Source of the DNA: Strigamia acuminata
Taxonomy: Eukaryota; Arthropoda; Chilopoda; Geophilomorpha; Linotaeniidae
DNA: 64,000 nt
Direction of reading: 5' to 3'
NCBI GenBank assembly: GCA_949358305.1
Contig: CASHSZ010000135.1
Location: forward strand, 1 to 64,000
Every line of letters begins with the position of its first letter. Positions within the stretch are counted from its first letter, which is position 1. The notes under the pieces are model-generated. The model searched no databases and was not told the origin of the DNA. It saw nothing but the letters and a program-made list of their open reading frames with translations. Positions 1-12,824 of the stretch are shown one piece after another. The translations under genes were made by a program, and so were the position numbers.

Positions 1-1179
1 CAAAATTTTTTTTTCAAAATTTATTGCTTGAGTGTTGCTAAAACTTATATTGAAGGCTTCTACTAAGGTTTAAACACTATTTCTGAACATTCAGAGACAT
101 TGGTCTTGTGGTATTTGTGCTAAGTCAACTGTGATGAGATCAAAAGTCTATTCTCCCAAATCATCGGTTGGATGTTTCTAAAACTTACATTGGAGCCTTC
201 TACTAAGGTTTAAACACTATTTCTGAACATTCAGAGACATTGGTCTTGTGGTGTTTGTGCTAAGTCAACTGTGATGAGATCAAAAGTCTATTCTCCCAAA
301 TCATCGGTTGAATGTTTCTAAAACTTACATTGGAGCCTTCTACTAAGGTTTAAACACTATTTCTGAACATTCAGAGACATTGGTCTTGTGGTGTTTGTGC
401 TAAGTCAACTGTGATGAGATCAAAAGTCTATTCTCCCAAATCATCGGTTGGATGTTTCTAAAACTTACATTGGAGCCTTCTACTAAGGTTTAAACACTAT
501 TTCTGAACATTCAGAGACATTGGTCTTGTGGTGTTTGTGCTAAGTCAACTGCGATGTGAAATAAGCTCAAAATTTTTTTTTCAAAATTTATTGCTTGGGT
601 GTTGCTAAAACTTACATTGAAGGCTTCTACTAAGGTTTAAACACTATTTCTAAACATTCAGAGACATTGGTCTTGTGGTGTTTGTGCTAAGTCAACTGTG
701 ATGAGATCAAAAGTCTATTCTCCCAAATCATCGGTTGGATGTTTCTAAAACTTACATTGGAGCCTTCTACTAAGGTTTAAACACTATTTCTGAACATTCA
801 GAGACATTGGTCTTGTGGTGTTTGTGCTAAGTCAACTGCAATGTAAAATGAGCTCAAAATTTTTTTTTCAAAATTTATTGCTTGGGTGTTTTTAAAACTT
901 ATATTGAAGGCTTCTACTAAGGTTTAAACACTATTTCTGAACATTCAGAGACATTGGTCTTGTGGTGTTTGTGCTAAGTCAACTGCGATGTAAAATGAGC
1001 TCAAAATTTTTTTTTCAAAATTTATTGCTTGGGTGTTTTTAAAACTTATATTGAAGGCTTCTACTAAGGTTTAAACACTATTTCTGAACATTCAGAGACA
1101 ATGGACTTGTGATGTTTGTGCTAAGTCAACTGTGATGAGATCAAAAGTCTATTCTCCCAAATCATCAGTTGGATGTTTC

Positions 1180-4100
1180 TAAAACTTACATTGGAGCCTT
1201 CTACTAAGGTTTAAACACTATTTCTGAACATTCAGAGACATTGGTCTTGTGGTGTTTGTGCTAAGTCAACTGTGATGAGATCAAAAGTCTATTCTCCCAA
1301 ATCATTGGTTGGATGTTTCTAAAACTTACATTGGAGCCTTCTACTAAGGTTTAAACACTATTTCTGAACATTCAGAGACATTGGTCTTGTGGTGTTTGTG
1401 CTAAGTCAACTGTGATGAGATCAAAAGTCTATTCTCCCAAATCATCGGTTGGATGTTTCTAAAACTTACATTGGAGCCTTCTACTAAGGTTTAAACACTA
1501 TTTCTGAACATTTAGAGACATTGGTCTTGTGGTGTTTGTGCTAAGTCAACTGCGATGTGAAATGAGCTCAAAATTTTTTTTTCAAAATTTAATGCTTGGG
1601 TGTTGCTAAAACTTATATTGAAGGCTTCTACTAAGGTTTAAACACTATTTCTGAACATTCAGAGACATTGGTCTTGTGGTGTTTGTGCTAAGTCAACTGC
1701 GATGTGAAATGAGCTCAAAATTTTTTTTTCAAAATTTAATGCTTGGGTGTTGCTAAAACTTATATTGAAGGCTTCTACTAAGGTTTAAACACTATTTCTG
1801 AACATTCAGAGACATTGGACTTGTGGTGTTTGTGCTAAGTCAACTGTGATGAGATCAAAAGTTTATTCTCCCAAATCATCGGTTGGATGTTTCTAAAACT
1901 TACATTGGAGCCTTCTACTAAGGTTTAAACACTATTTCTGAACATTCAGAGACATTGGTCTTATGGTGTTTGTGCTAAGTCAACTGTGATGAGATCAAAA
2001 GTCTATTCTCCCAAATCATCGATTGGATGTTTCTAAAACTTACATTGGAGCCTTCTACTAAGGTTTAAACACTATTTCTGAACATTCAGAGACATTGGTC
2101 TTGTGGTGTTTGTGCTAAGTCAACTGCGATGTGAAATGAGCTCAAAATTTTTTTTTCAAAATTTAATGCTTGGGTGTTGCTAAAACTTATATTGAAGGCT
2201 TCTACTAAGGTTTAAACACTATTTCTGAACATTCAGAGACATTGGACTTGTGGTGTTTGTGCTAAGTCAACTGTGATGAGATCAAAAGTCTATTCTCCCA
2301 AATCATCGGTTGGATGTTTCTAAAACTTACATTGGAGCCTTCTACTAAGGTTTAAACACTATTTCTGAATATTCAGAGACATTGGTCTTATGGTGTTTGT
2401 GCTAAGTCAACTGTGATGAGATCAAAAGTCTATTCTCCCAAATCATCGATTGGATGTTTCTAAAACTTACATTGGAGCCTTCTACTAAGGTTTAAACACT
2501 ATTTCTGAACATTCAGAGACATTGGTCTTGTGGTGTTTGTGCTAAGTCAACTGTGATGAGATCAAAAGTCTATTCTCCCAAATCATTGGTTGGATGTTTC
2601 TAAAACTTACATTGGAGCCTTCTACTAAGGTTTAAACACTATTTCTGAACATTCAGAGACATTGGTCTTGTGGTGTTTGTGCTAAGTCAACTGTGATGAG
2701 ATCAAAAGTCTATTCTCCCAAATCATCGGTTGAATGTTTCTAAAACTTACATTGGAGCCTTCTACTAAGGTTTAAACACTATTTCTGAACATTCAGAGAC
2801 ATTGGTCTTGTGGTGTTTGTGCTAAGTCAACTGTGATGAGATCAAAAGTCTATTCTCCCAAATCATCGGTTGGATGTTTCTAAAACTTACATTGGAGCCT
2901 TCTACTAAGGTTTAAACACTATTTCTGAACATTTAGAGACATTGGTCTTGTGGTGTTTGTGCTAAGTCAACTGCGATGTGAAATAAGCTCAAAATTTTTT
3001 TTTCAAAATTTATTGCTTGGGTGTTGCTAAAACTTACATTGAAGGCTTCTACTAAGGTTTAAACACTATTTCTAAACATTCAGAGACATTGGTCTTGTGG
3101 TGTTTGTGCTAAGTCAACTGTGATGAGATCAAAAGTCTATTCTCCCAAATCATCGGTTGGATGTTTCTAAAACTTACATTGGAGCCTTCTACTAAGGTTT
3201 AAACACTATTTCTGAACATTTAGAGACATTGGTCTTGTGGTGTTTGTGCTAAGTCAACTGCGATGTGAAATGAGCTCAAAATTTTTTTTTCAAAATTTAT
3301 TGCTTGGGTGTTGCTAAAACTTACATTGAAGGCTTCTACTAAGGTTTAAACACTATTTCTAAACATTCAGAGACATTGGTCTTGTGGTGTTTGTGCTAAG
3401 TCAACTGTGATGAGATCAAAAGTCTATTCTCCCAAATCATCGGTTGGATGTTTCTAAAACTTACATTGGAGCCTTCTACTAAGGTTTAAACACTATTTCT
3501 GAACATTTAGAGACATTGGTCTTGTGGTGTTTGTGCTAAGTCAACTGTGATGAGATCAAAAGTCTATTCTCCCAAATCATCGGTTGAATGTTTCTAAAAC
3601 TTACATTGGAGCCTTCTACTAAGGTTTAAACACTATTTCTGAACATTCAGAGACATTGGTCTTGTGGTGTTTGTGCTAAGTCAACTGTGATGAGATCAAA
3701 AGTCTATTCTCCCAAATCATCGGTTGGATGTTTCTAAAACTTACATTGGAGCCTTCTACTAAGGTTTAAACACTATTTCTGAACATTTAGAGACATTGGT
3801 CTTGTGGTGTTTGTGCTAAGTCAACTGCGATGTGAAATAAGCTCAAAATTTTTTTTTCAAAATTTATTGCTTGGGTGTTGCTAAAACTTACATTGAAGGC
3901 TTCTACTAAGGTTTAAACACTATTTCTAAACATTCAGAGACATTGGTCTTGTGGTGTTTGTGCTAAGTCAACTGTGATGAGATCAAAAGTCTATTCTCCC
4001 AAATCATCGGTTGGATGTTTCTAAAACTTACATTGGAGCCTTCTACTAAGGTTTAAACACTATTTCTGAACATTTAGAGACATTGGTCTTGTGGTGTTTG

Positions 4101-7100
4101 TGCTAAGTCAACTGCGATGTGAAATGAGCTCAAAATTTTTTTTTCAAAATTTATTGCTTGGGTGTTGCTAAAACTTACATTGAAGGCTTCTACTAAGGTT
4201 TAAACACTATTTCTAAACATTCAGAGACATTGGTCTTGTGGTGTTTGTGCTAAGTCAACTGTGATGAGATCAAAAGTCTATTCTCCCAAATCATCGGTTG
4301 GATGTTTCTAAAACTTACATTGGAGCCTTCTACTAAGGTTTAAACACTATTTCTGAACATTTAGAGACATTGGTCTTGTGGTGTTTGTGCTAAGTCAACT
4401 GTGATGAGATCAAAAGTCTATTCTCCCAAATCATCGGTTGAATGTTTCTAAAACTTACATTGGAGCCTTCTACTAAGGTTTAAACACTATTTCTGAACAT
4501 TCAGAGACATTGGTCTTGTGGTGTTTGTGCTAAGTCAACTGTGATGAGATCAAAAGTCTATTCTCCCAAATCATCGGTTGGATGTTTCTAAAACTTACAT
4601 TGGAGCCTTCTACTAAGGTTTAAACACTATTTCTGAACATTTAGAGACATTGGTCTTGTGGTGTTTGTGCTAAGTCAACTGCGATGTGAAATAAGCTCAA
4701 AATTTTTTTTTCAAAATTTATTGCTTGGGTGTTGCTAAAACTTACATTGAAGGCTTCTACTAAGGTTTAAACACTATTTCTAAACATTCAGAGACATTGG
4801 TCTTGTGGTGTTTGTGCTAAGTCAACTGTGATGAGATCAAAAGTCTATTCTCCCAAATCATCGGTTGGATGTTTCTAAAACTTACATTGGAGCCTTCTAC
4901 TAAGGTTTAAACACTATTTCTGAACATTTAGAGACATTGGTCTTGTGGTGTTTGTGCTAAGTCTACTGCGATGTGAAATAAGCTCAAAATTTTTTTTTCA
5001 AAATTTATTGCTTGGGTGTTGCTAAAACTTACATTGAAGGCTTCTACTAAGGTTTAAACACTATTTCTAAACATTCAGAGACATTGGTCTTGTGGTGTTT
5101 GTGCTAAGTCAACTGTGATGAGATCAAAAGTCTATTCTCCCAAATCATCGGTTGGATGTTTCTAAAACTTACATTGGAGCCTTCTACTAAGGTTTAAACA
5201 CTATTTCTGAACATTCAGAGACATTGGACTTGTGGTGTTTGTGCTAAGTCAACTGTGATGAGATCAAAAGTCTATTCTCCCAAATCATTGGTTGGATGTT
5301 TCTAAAACTTACATTGGAGCCTTCTACTAAGGTTTAAACACTATTTCTGAACATTCAGAGACATTGGTCTTGTGGTGTTTGTGCTAAGTCAACTGTGATG
5401 AGATCAAAAGTCTATTCTCCCAAATCATCGGTTGGATGTTTCTAAAACTTACATTGGAGCCTTCTACTAAGGTTTAAACACTATTTCTGAACATTTAGAG
5501 ACATTGGTCTTGTGGTGTTTGTGCTAAGTCAACTGCGATGTGAAATAAGCTCAAAATTTTTTTTTTAAAATTTATTGCTTGGGTGTTGCTAAAACTTACA
5601 TTGAAGGCTTCTACTAAGGTTTAAACACTATTTCTAAACATTCAGAGACATTGGTCTTGTGGTGTTTGTGCTAAGTCAACTGTGATGAGATCAAAAGTCT
5701 ATTCTCCCAAATCATCGGTTGGATGTTTCTAAAACTTACATTGGAGCCTTCTACTAAGGTTTAAACACTATTTCTGAACATTTAGAGACATTGGTCTTGT
5801 GGTGTTTGTGCTAAGTCAACTGCGATGTGAAATAAGCTCAAAATTTTTTTTTCAAAATTTATTGCTTGAGTGTTGCTAAAACTTATATTGAAGGCTTCTA
5901 CTAAGGTTTAAACACTATTTCTGAACATTCAGAGACATTGGTCTTGTGGTATTTGTGCTAAGTCAACTGCGATGTGAAATGAGCTCAAAATTTTTTTTTC
6001 AAAATTTAATGCTTGGGTGTTGCTAAAACTTATATTGAAGGCTTCTACTAAGGTTTAAACACTATTTCTGAACATACAGAGACATTGGACTTGTGGTGTT
6101 TGTGCTAAGTAACTGTGATGAGATCAAAAGTCTATTCTCCCAAATCATTGCTTGGATGTTGCTAAAACTTACATTGAAGGCTTCTACTAAGGTTTAAACA
6201 CTATTTCTGAACATTCAGAGACATTGGTCTTGTGGTGTTTGTGCTAAGTCAACTGTGATGAGATCAAAAGTCTATTCTCCCAAATCATCGGTTGGATGTT
6301 TCTAAAACTTACATTGGAGCCTTCTACTAAGGTTTAAACACTATTTCTGAACATTCAGAGACATTGGTCTTATGGTGTTTGTGCTAAGTCAACTGTGATG
6401 AGATCAAAAGTCTATTCTCCCAAATCATCGGTTGGATGTTTCTAAAACTTACATTGGAGCCTTCTACTAAGGTTTAAACACTATTTCTGAACATTCAGAG
6501 ACATTGGTCTTGTGGTGTTTGTGCTAAGTCAACTGTGATGAGATCAAAAGTCTATTCTCCCAAATCATCGGTTGGATGTTTCTAAAACTTACATTGGAGC
6601 CTTCTACTAAGGTTTAAACACTATTTCTGAACATTCAGAGACATTGGTCTTGTGGTGTTTGTGCTAAGTCAACTGTGATGAGATCAAAAGTCTATTCTCC
6701 CAAATCATTGGTTGGATGTTTCTAAAACTTACATTGGAGCCTTCTACTAAGGTTTAAACACTATTTCTGAACATTCAGAGACATTGGTCTTGTGGTGTTT
6801 GTGCTAAGTCAACTGTGATGAGATCAAAAGTCTATTCTCCCAAATCATCGGTTGGATGTTTCTAAAACTTACATTGGAGCCTTCTACTAAGGTTTAAACA
6901 CTATTTCTGAACATTTAGAGACATTGGTCTTGTGGTGTTTGTGCTAAGTCAACTGCGATGTGAAATGAGCTCAAAATTTTTTTTTCAAAATTTAATGCTT
7001 GGGTGTTGCTAAAACTTATATTGAAGGCTTCTACTAAGGTTTAAACACTATTTCTGAACATTCAGAGACATTGGTCTTGTGGTGTTTGTGCTAAGTCAAC

Positions 7101-10100
7101 TGCGATGTGAAATGAGCTCAAAATTTTTTTTTCAAAATTTAATGCTTGGGTGTTGCTAAAACTTATATTGAAGGCTTCTACTAAGGTTTAAACACTATTT
7201 CTGAACATTCAGAGACATTGGACTTGTGGTGTTTGTGCTAAGTCAACTGTGATGAGATCAAAAGTTTATTCTCCCAAATCATCGGTTGGATGTTTCTAAA
7301 ACTTACATTGGAGCCTTCTACTAAGGTTTAAACACTATTTCTGAACATTCAGAGACATTGGTCTTATGGTGTTTGTGCTAAGTCAACTGTGATGAGATCA
7401 AAAGTCTATTCTCCCAAATCATCGATTGGATGTTTCTAAAACTTACATTGGAGCCTTCTACTAAGGTTTAAACACTATTTCTGAACATTCAGAGACATTG
7501 GTCTTGTGGTGTTTGTGCTAAGTCAACTGCGATGTGAAATGAGCTCAAAATTTTTTTTTCAAAATTTAATGCTTGGGTGTTGCTAAAACTTATATTGAAG
7601 GCTTCTACTAAGGTTTAAACACTATTTCTGAACATTCAGAGACATTGGACTTGTGGTGTTTGTGCTAAGTCAACTGTGATGAGATCAAAAGTCTATTCTC
7701 CCAAATCATCGGTTGGATGTTTCTAAAACTTACATTGGAGCCTTCTACTAAGGTTTAAACACTATTTCTGAACATTCAGAGACATTGGTCTTATGGTGTT
7801 TGTGCTAAGTCAACTGTGATGAGATCAAAAGTCTATTCTCCCAAATCATCGATTGGATGTTTCTAAAACTTACATTGGAGCCTTCTACTAAGGTTTAAAC
7901 ACTATTTCTGAACATTCAGAGACATTGGTCTTGTGGTGTTTGTGCTAAGTCAACTGTGATGAGATCAAAAGTCTATTCTCCCAAATCATTGGTTGGATGT
8001 TTCTAAAACTTACATTGGAGCCTTCTACTAAGGTTTAAACACTATTTCTGAACATTCAGAGACATTGGTCTTGTGGTGTTTGTGCTAAGTCAACTGTGAT
8101 GAGATCAAAAGTCTATTCTCCCAAATCATCGGTTGAATGTTTCTAAAACTTACATTGGAGCCTTCTACTAAGGTTTAAACACTATTTCTGAACATTCAGA
8201 GACATTGGTCTTGTGGTGTTTGTGCTAAGTCAACTGTGATGAGATCAAAAGTCTATTCTCCCAAATCATCGGTTGGATGTTTCTAAAACTTACATTGGAG
8301 CCTTCTACTAAGGTTTAAACACTATTTCTGAACATTTAGAGACATTGGTCTTGTGGTGTTTGTGCTAAGTCAACTGCGATGTGAAATAAGCTCAAAATTT
8401 TTTTTTCAAAATTTATTGCTTGGGTGTTGCTAAAACTTACATTGAAGGCTTCTACTAAGGTTTAAACACTATTTCTAAACATTCAGAGACATTGGTCTTG
8501 TGGTGTTTGTGCTAAGTCAACTGTGATGAGATCAAAAGTCTATTCTCCCAAATCATCGGTTGGATGTTTCTAAAACTTACATTGGAGCCTTCTACTAAGG
8601 TTTAAACACTATTTCTGAACATTTAGAGACATTGGTCTTGTGGTGTTTGTGCTAAGTCAACTGCGATGTGAAATGAGCTCAAAATTTTTTTTTCAAAATT
8701 TATTGCTTGGGTGTTGCTAAAACTTACATTGAAGGCTTCTACTAAGGTTTAAACACTATTTCTAAACATTCAGAGACATTGGTCTTGTGGTGTTTGTGCT
8801 AAGTCAACTGTGATGAGATCAAAAGTCTATTCTCCCAAATCATCGGTTGGATGTTTCTAAAACTTACATTGGAGCCTTCTACTAAGGTTTAAACACTATT
8901 TCTGAACATTTAGAGACATTGGTCTTGTGGTGTTTGTGCTAAGTCAACTGTGATGAGATCAAAAGTCTATTCTCCCAAATCATCGGTTGAATGTTTCTAA
9001 AACTTACATTGGAGCCTTCTACTAAGGTTTAAACACTATTTCTGAACATTCAGAGACATTGGTCTTGTGGTGTTTGTGCTAAGTCAACTGTGATGAGATC
9101 AAAAGTCTATTCTCCCAAATCATCGGTTGGATGTTTCTAAAACTTACATTGGAGCCTTCTACTAAGGTTTAAACACTATTTCTGAACATTTAGAGACATT
9201 GGTCTTGTGGTGTTTGTGCTAAGTCAACTGCGATGTGAAATAAGCTCAAAATTTTTTTTTCAAAATTTATTGCTTGGGTGTTGCTAAAACTTACATTGAA
9301 GGCTTCTACTAAGGTTTAAACACTATTTCTAAACATTCAGAGACATTGGTCTTGTGGTGTTTGTGCTAAGTCAACTGTGATGAGATCAAAAGTCTATTCT
9401 CCCAAATCATCGGTTGGATGTTTCTAAAACTTACATTGGAGCCTTCTACTAAGGTTTAAACACTATTTCTGAACATTTAGAGACATTGGTCTTGTGGTGT
9501 TTGTGCTAAGTCAACTGCGATGTGAAATGAGCTCAAAATTTTTTTTTCAAAATTTATTGCTTGGGTGTTGCTAAAACTTACATTGAAGGCTTCTACTAAG
9601 GTTTAAACACTATTTCTAAACATTCAGAGACATTGGTCTTGTGGTGTTTGTGCTAAGTCAACTGTGATGAGATCAAAAGTCTATTCTCCCAAATCATCGG
9701 TTGGATGTTTCTAAAACTTACATTGGAGCCTTCTACTAAGGTTTAAACACTATTTCTGAACATTTAGAGACATTGGTCTTGTGGTGTTTGTGCTAAGTCA
9801 ACTGTGATGAGATCAAAAGTCTATTCTCCCAAATCATCGGTTGAATGTTTCTAAAACTTACATTGGAGCCTTCTACTAAGGTTTAAACACTATTTCTGAA
9901 CATTCAGAGACATTGGTCTTGTGGTGTTTGTGCTAAGTCAACTGTGATGAGATCAAAAGTCTATTCTCCCAAATCATCGGTTGGATGTTTCTAAAACTTA
10001 CATTGGAGCCTTCTACTAAGGTTTAAACACTATTTCTGAACATTTAGAGACATTGGTCTTGTGGTGTTTGTGCTAAGTCAACTGCGATGTGAAATAAGCT

Positions 10101-11985
10101 CAAAATTTTTTTTTCAAAATTTATTGCTTGGGTGTTGCTAAAACTTACATTGAAGGCTTCTACTAAGGTTTAAACACTATTTCTAAACATTCAGAGACAT
10201 TGGTCTTGTGGTGTTTGTGCTAAGTCAACTGTGATGAGATCAAAAGTCTATTCTCCCAAATCATCGGTTGGATGTTTCTAAAACTTACATTGGAGCCTTC
10301 TACTAAGGTTTAAACACTATTTCTGAACATTTAGAGACATTGGTCTTGTGGTGTTTGTGCTAAGTCAACTGCGATGTGAAATAAGCTCAAAATTTTTTTT
10401 TCAAAATTTATTGCTTGGGTGTTGCTAAAACTTACATTGAAGGCTTCTACTAAGGTTTAAACACTATTTCTAAACATTCAGAGACATTGGTCTTGTGGTG
10501 TTTGTGCTAAGTCAACTGTGATGAGATCAAAAGTCTATTCTCCCAAATCATCGGTTGGATGTTTCTAAAACTTACATTGGAGCCTTCTACTAAGGTTTAA
10601 ACACTATTTCTGAACATTCAGAGACATTGGACTTGTGGTGTTTGTGCTAAGTCAACTGTGATGAGATCAAAAGTCTATTCTCCCAAATCATTGGTTGGAT
10701 GTTTCTAAAACTTACATTGGAGCCTTCTACTAAGGTTTAAACACTATTTCTGAACATTCAGAGACATTGGTCTTGTGGTGTTTGTGCTAAGTCAACTGTG
10801 ATGAGATCAAAAGTCTATTCTCCCAAATCATCGGTTGGATGTTTCTAAAACTTACATTGGAGCCTTCTACTAAGGTTTAAACACTATTTCTGAACATTTA
10901 GAGACATTGGTCTTGTGGTGTTTGTGCTAAGTCAACTGCGATGTGAAATAAGCTCAAAATTTTTTTTTTAAAATTTATTGCTTGGGTGTTGCTAAAACTT
11001 ACATTGAAGGCTTCTACTAAGGTTTAAACACTATTTCTAAACATTCAGAGACATTGGTCTTGTGGTGTTTGTGCTAAGTCAACTGTGATGAGATCAAAAG
11101 TCTATTCTCCCAAATCATCGGTTGGATGTTTCTAAAACTTACATTGGAGCCTTCTACTAAGGTTTAAACACTATTTCTGAACATTTAGAGACATTGGTCT
11201 TGTGGTGTTTGTGCTAAGTCAACTGCGATGTGAAATAAGCTCAAAATTTTTTTTTCAAAATTTATTGCTTGAGTGTTGCTAAAACTTATATTGAAGGCTT
11301 CTACTAAGGTTTAAACACTATTTCTGAACATTCAGAGACATTGGTCTTGTGGTATTTGTGCTAAGTCAACTGCGATGTGAAATGAGCTCAAAATTTTTTT
11401 TTCAAAATTTAATGCTTGGGTGTTGCTAAAACTTATATTGAAGGCTTCTACTAAGGTTTAAACACTATTTCTGAACATACAGAGACATTGGACTTGTGGT
11501 GTTTGTGCTAAGTAACTGTGATGAGATCAAAAGTCTATTCTCCCAAATCATTGCTTGGATGTTGCTAAAACTTACATTGAAGGCTTCTACTAAGGTTTAA
11601 ACACTATTTCTGAACATTCAGAGACATTGGTCTTGTGGTGTTTGTGCTAAGTCAACTGTGATGAGATCAAAAGTCTATTCTCCCAAATCATCGGTTGGAT
11701 GTTTCTAAAACTTACATTGGAGCCTTCTACTAAGGTTTAAACACTATTTCTGAACATTCAGAGACATTGGTCTTATGGTGTTTGTGCTAAGTCAACTGTG
11801 ATGAGATCAAAAGTCTATTCTCCCAAATCATCGGTTGGATGTTTCTAAAACTTACATTGGAGCCTTCTACTAAGGTTTAAACACTATTTCTGAACATTCA
11901 GAGACATTGGTCTTGTGGTGTTTGTGCTAAGTCAACTGTGATGAGATCAAAAGTCTATTCTCCCAAATCATCGGTTGAATGTTTC
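1180..11985 (+). repeat. Tandem pair of a 5403-bp higher-order repeat
   Basis: Rare variants recur exactly 5403 bp apart: aaaagtttattctcc at 1858 and 7261; a b monomer whose T-run joins directly to AAAATTT at about 5551 and 10954; and the one-base-deleted ctaagtaactg at 6105 and 11508. Copy 1 runs from about 1180 to 6580 and copy 2 from about 6583 to 11985. Agreement is lost before about 1170 (cagttgg versus cggttgg, ggacttgtgatg) and after about 11970 (ggttgaatg versus ggttggatg). By eye I found only isolated differences between the copies, for example near 2370 (gaatattc) and 4963 (gtctactg). The period fits 26 a plus 12 b monomers minus the single deleted base. Edges are approximate. Confidence 0.9.
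2981..4688 (+). repeat. Two tandem 854-bp higher-order units (b-a-b-a-a-a)
   Basis: The aaataagctc variant of the b monomer recurs at 2981, 3835 and 4689, a constant 854 bp, equal to two 147-bp and four 140-bp monomers. The same pair is present in the second 5403-bp copy at 8384, 9238 and 10092. Single 854-bp steps also occur at 37566-38420 and 40124-40978, so this six-monomer unit seems to be the basic building block of the array. Confidence 0.85.
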
Positions 11986-12053
11986 TAAAACTTACATTGG
12001 AGCCTTCTACTAAGGTTTAAACACTATTTCTGAACATTCAGAGACATTGGTCT

Positions 12054-12824
12054 TGTTGCGAGCACGCGCAACATGGATTTTTGCTATCGCAATAGCGGAT
12101 TTGCTTTGATTAATCATTAACTTAAGTTTGTGTTTAGTTAATAGTGCAGCTTAAGTTTTGGCTAAAGGTTAAATGAATTTTGTGTAGTTTGTGACGTGGG
12201 AGTGGTGAATTACCTGATTTAAGCTGTCTTTTTTAAGGTAATCTTGTATCTTTTCTTTGATTCTTTGGAGTTTTACTGCTTGGATTCGTCCAAAGAGTTG
12301 CTGTTGTTAGTTCCTAAGTTAGTTTATTTATTTGAAACACTTTGTCTTAATTTATTACGGTTTTGTGCCTTTTGTAATGATTTTATACTCGAAACTGTGT
12401 ATTTTCTTGTATACGCTTTATCATTTTGTCACTAGAGGGACAATCCGCCTCTTGCGAGTGATTGTTGCCACTCGTTGCTAAGAGCCGCTGCTCTAATTGT
12501 TGTAGGTTGCGCAGCAACTACTCTGGCTTGATATGTTTTTTCTAGTCCTAAGTAACGTTGATTTTCTCCTCTCTTATGTGTAATGTTTTGATAGATTTTA
12601 ACTTTACAATAAATTCGTTTTTGTGTGCTAACTTGAGCACAATAGTATTGAATTGTCCCAACATGTTCACAGCTCACTTTACAGGTTTCACACCAAGGTT
12701 TTTTCCTGTAATGGACTTTCTTCTTTGGGATTCTTCACAAGTTCTGGTAAATAGGGTTATTTATTTTAACCATTTTCAAATGTCTTCTAGAGTGCAACAC
12801 GGTCTTCAAGCACTGCTAGGAACA
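12054..12824. mobile_element. Solo LTR of an unassigned LTR retrotransposon family
   Basis: A 771-bp non-satellite segment interrupts the array. It starts TGTTGC, ends GGAACA (TG...CA termini, imperfect inverted ends) and is flanked by the 4-bp direct repeat gtct (12050-12053 and 12825-12828). Removing it with one gtct restores a normal satellite monomer. It has an AATAAA at 12608-12613 and no coding region resembling gag or pol. It is not recognisably similar to the LTRs of A, B or C except for the TGTTGC start. The most economical reading is a solo LTR left after LTR-LTR recombination. A 4-bp duplication fits BEL/Pao but does not prove the family. Orientation is unresolved. Confidence 0.8.

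Larger units (their letters stand above)
1..12053 (+). repeat. Satellite array, block I (140/147-bp monomers)
   Basis: Continuous head-to-tail tandem repeat with no gene. Two monomer types alternate. Type a is 140 bp (for example from position 121 to 261) and carries a segment starting gatgagatcaaaagtc. Type b is 147 bp (541 to 688) and carries gatgtgaaataagctc followed by A/T tracts. Both types share about 95 bp, running from the 'taaaactta' region through the palindrome GTTTAAAC to ctaagtcaactg. Copies differ by only a few bases, and recurrent variants (cggttgg/cggttgaatg, attcag/atttag, ggtct/ggact) mark higher-order units. All monomers have the same orientation. No open reading frame of note exists here. 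The left edge is cut by the window. Confidence 0.98.

Noticed and set aside
1-12053. CRISPR-like regular repeats
   Set aside because: Repeats are contiguous 140/147-bp satellite monomers without unique spacers, in a eukaryotic context.
12054-12824. Solo LTR as a DNA transposon
   Set aside because: The ends are TG...CA with only short imperfect inversion, and a 4-bp duplication is present; no transposase or long terminal inverted repeats.
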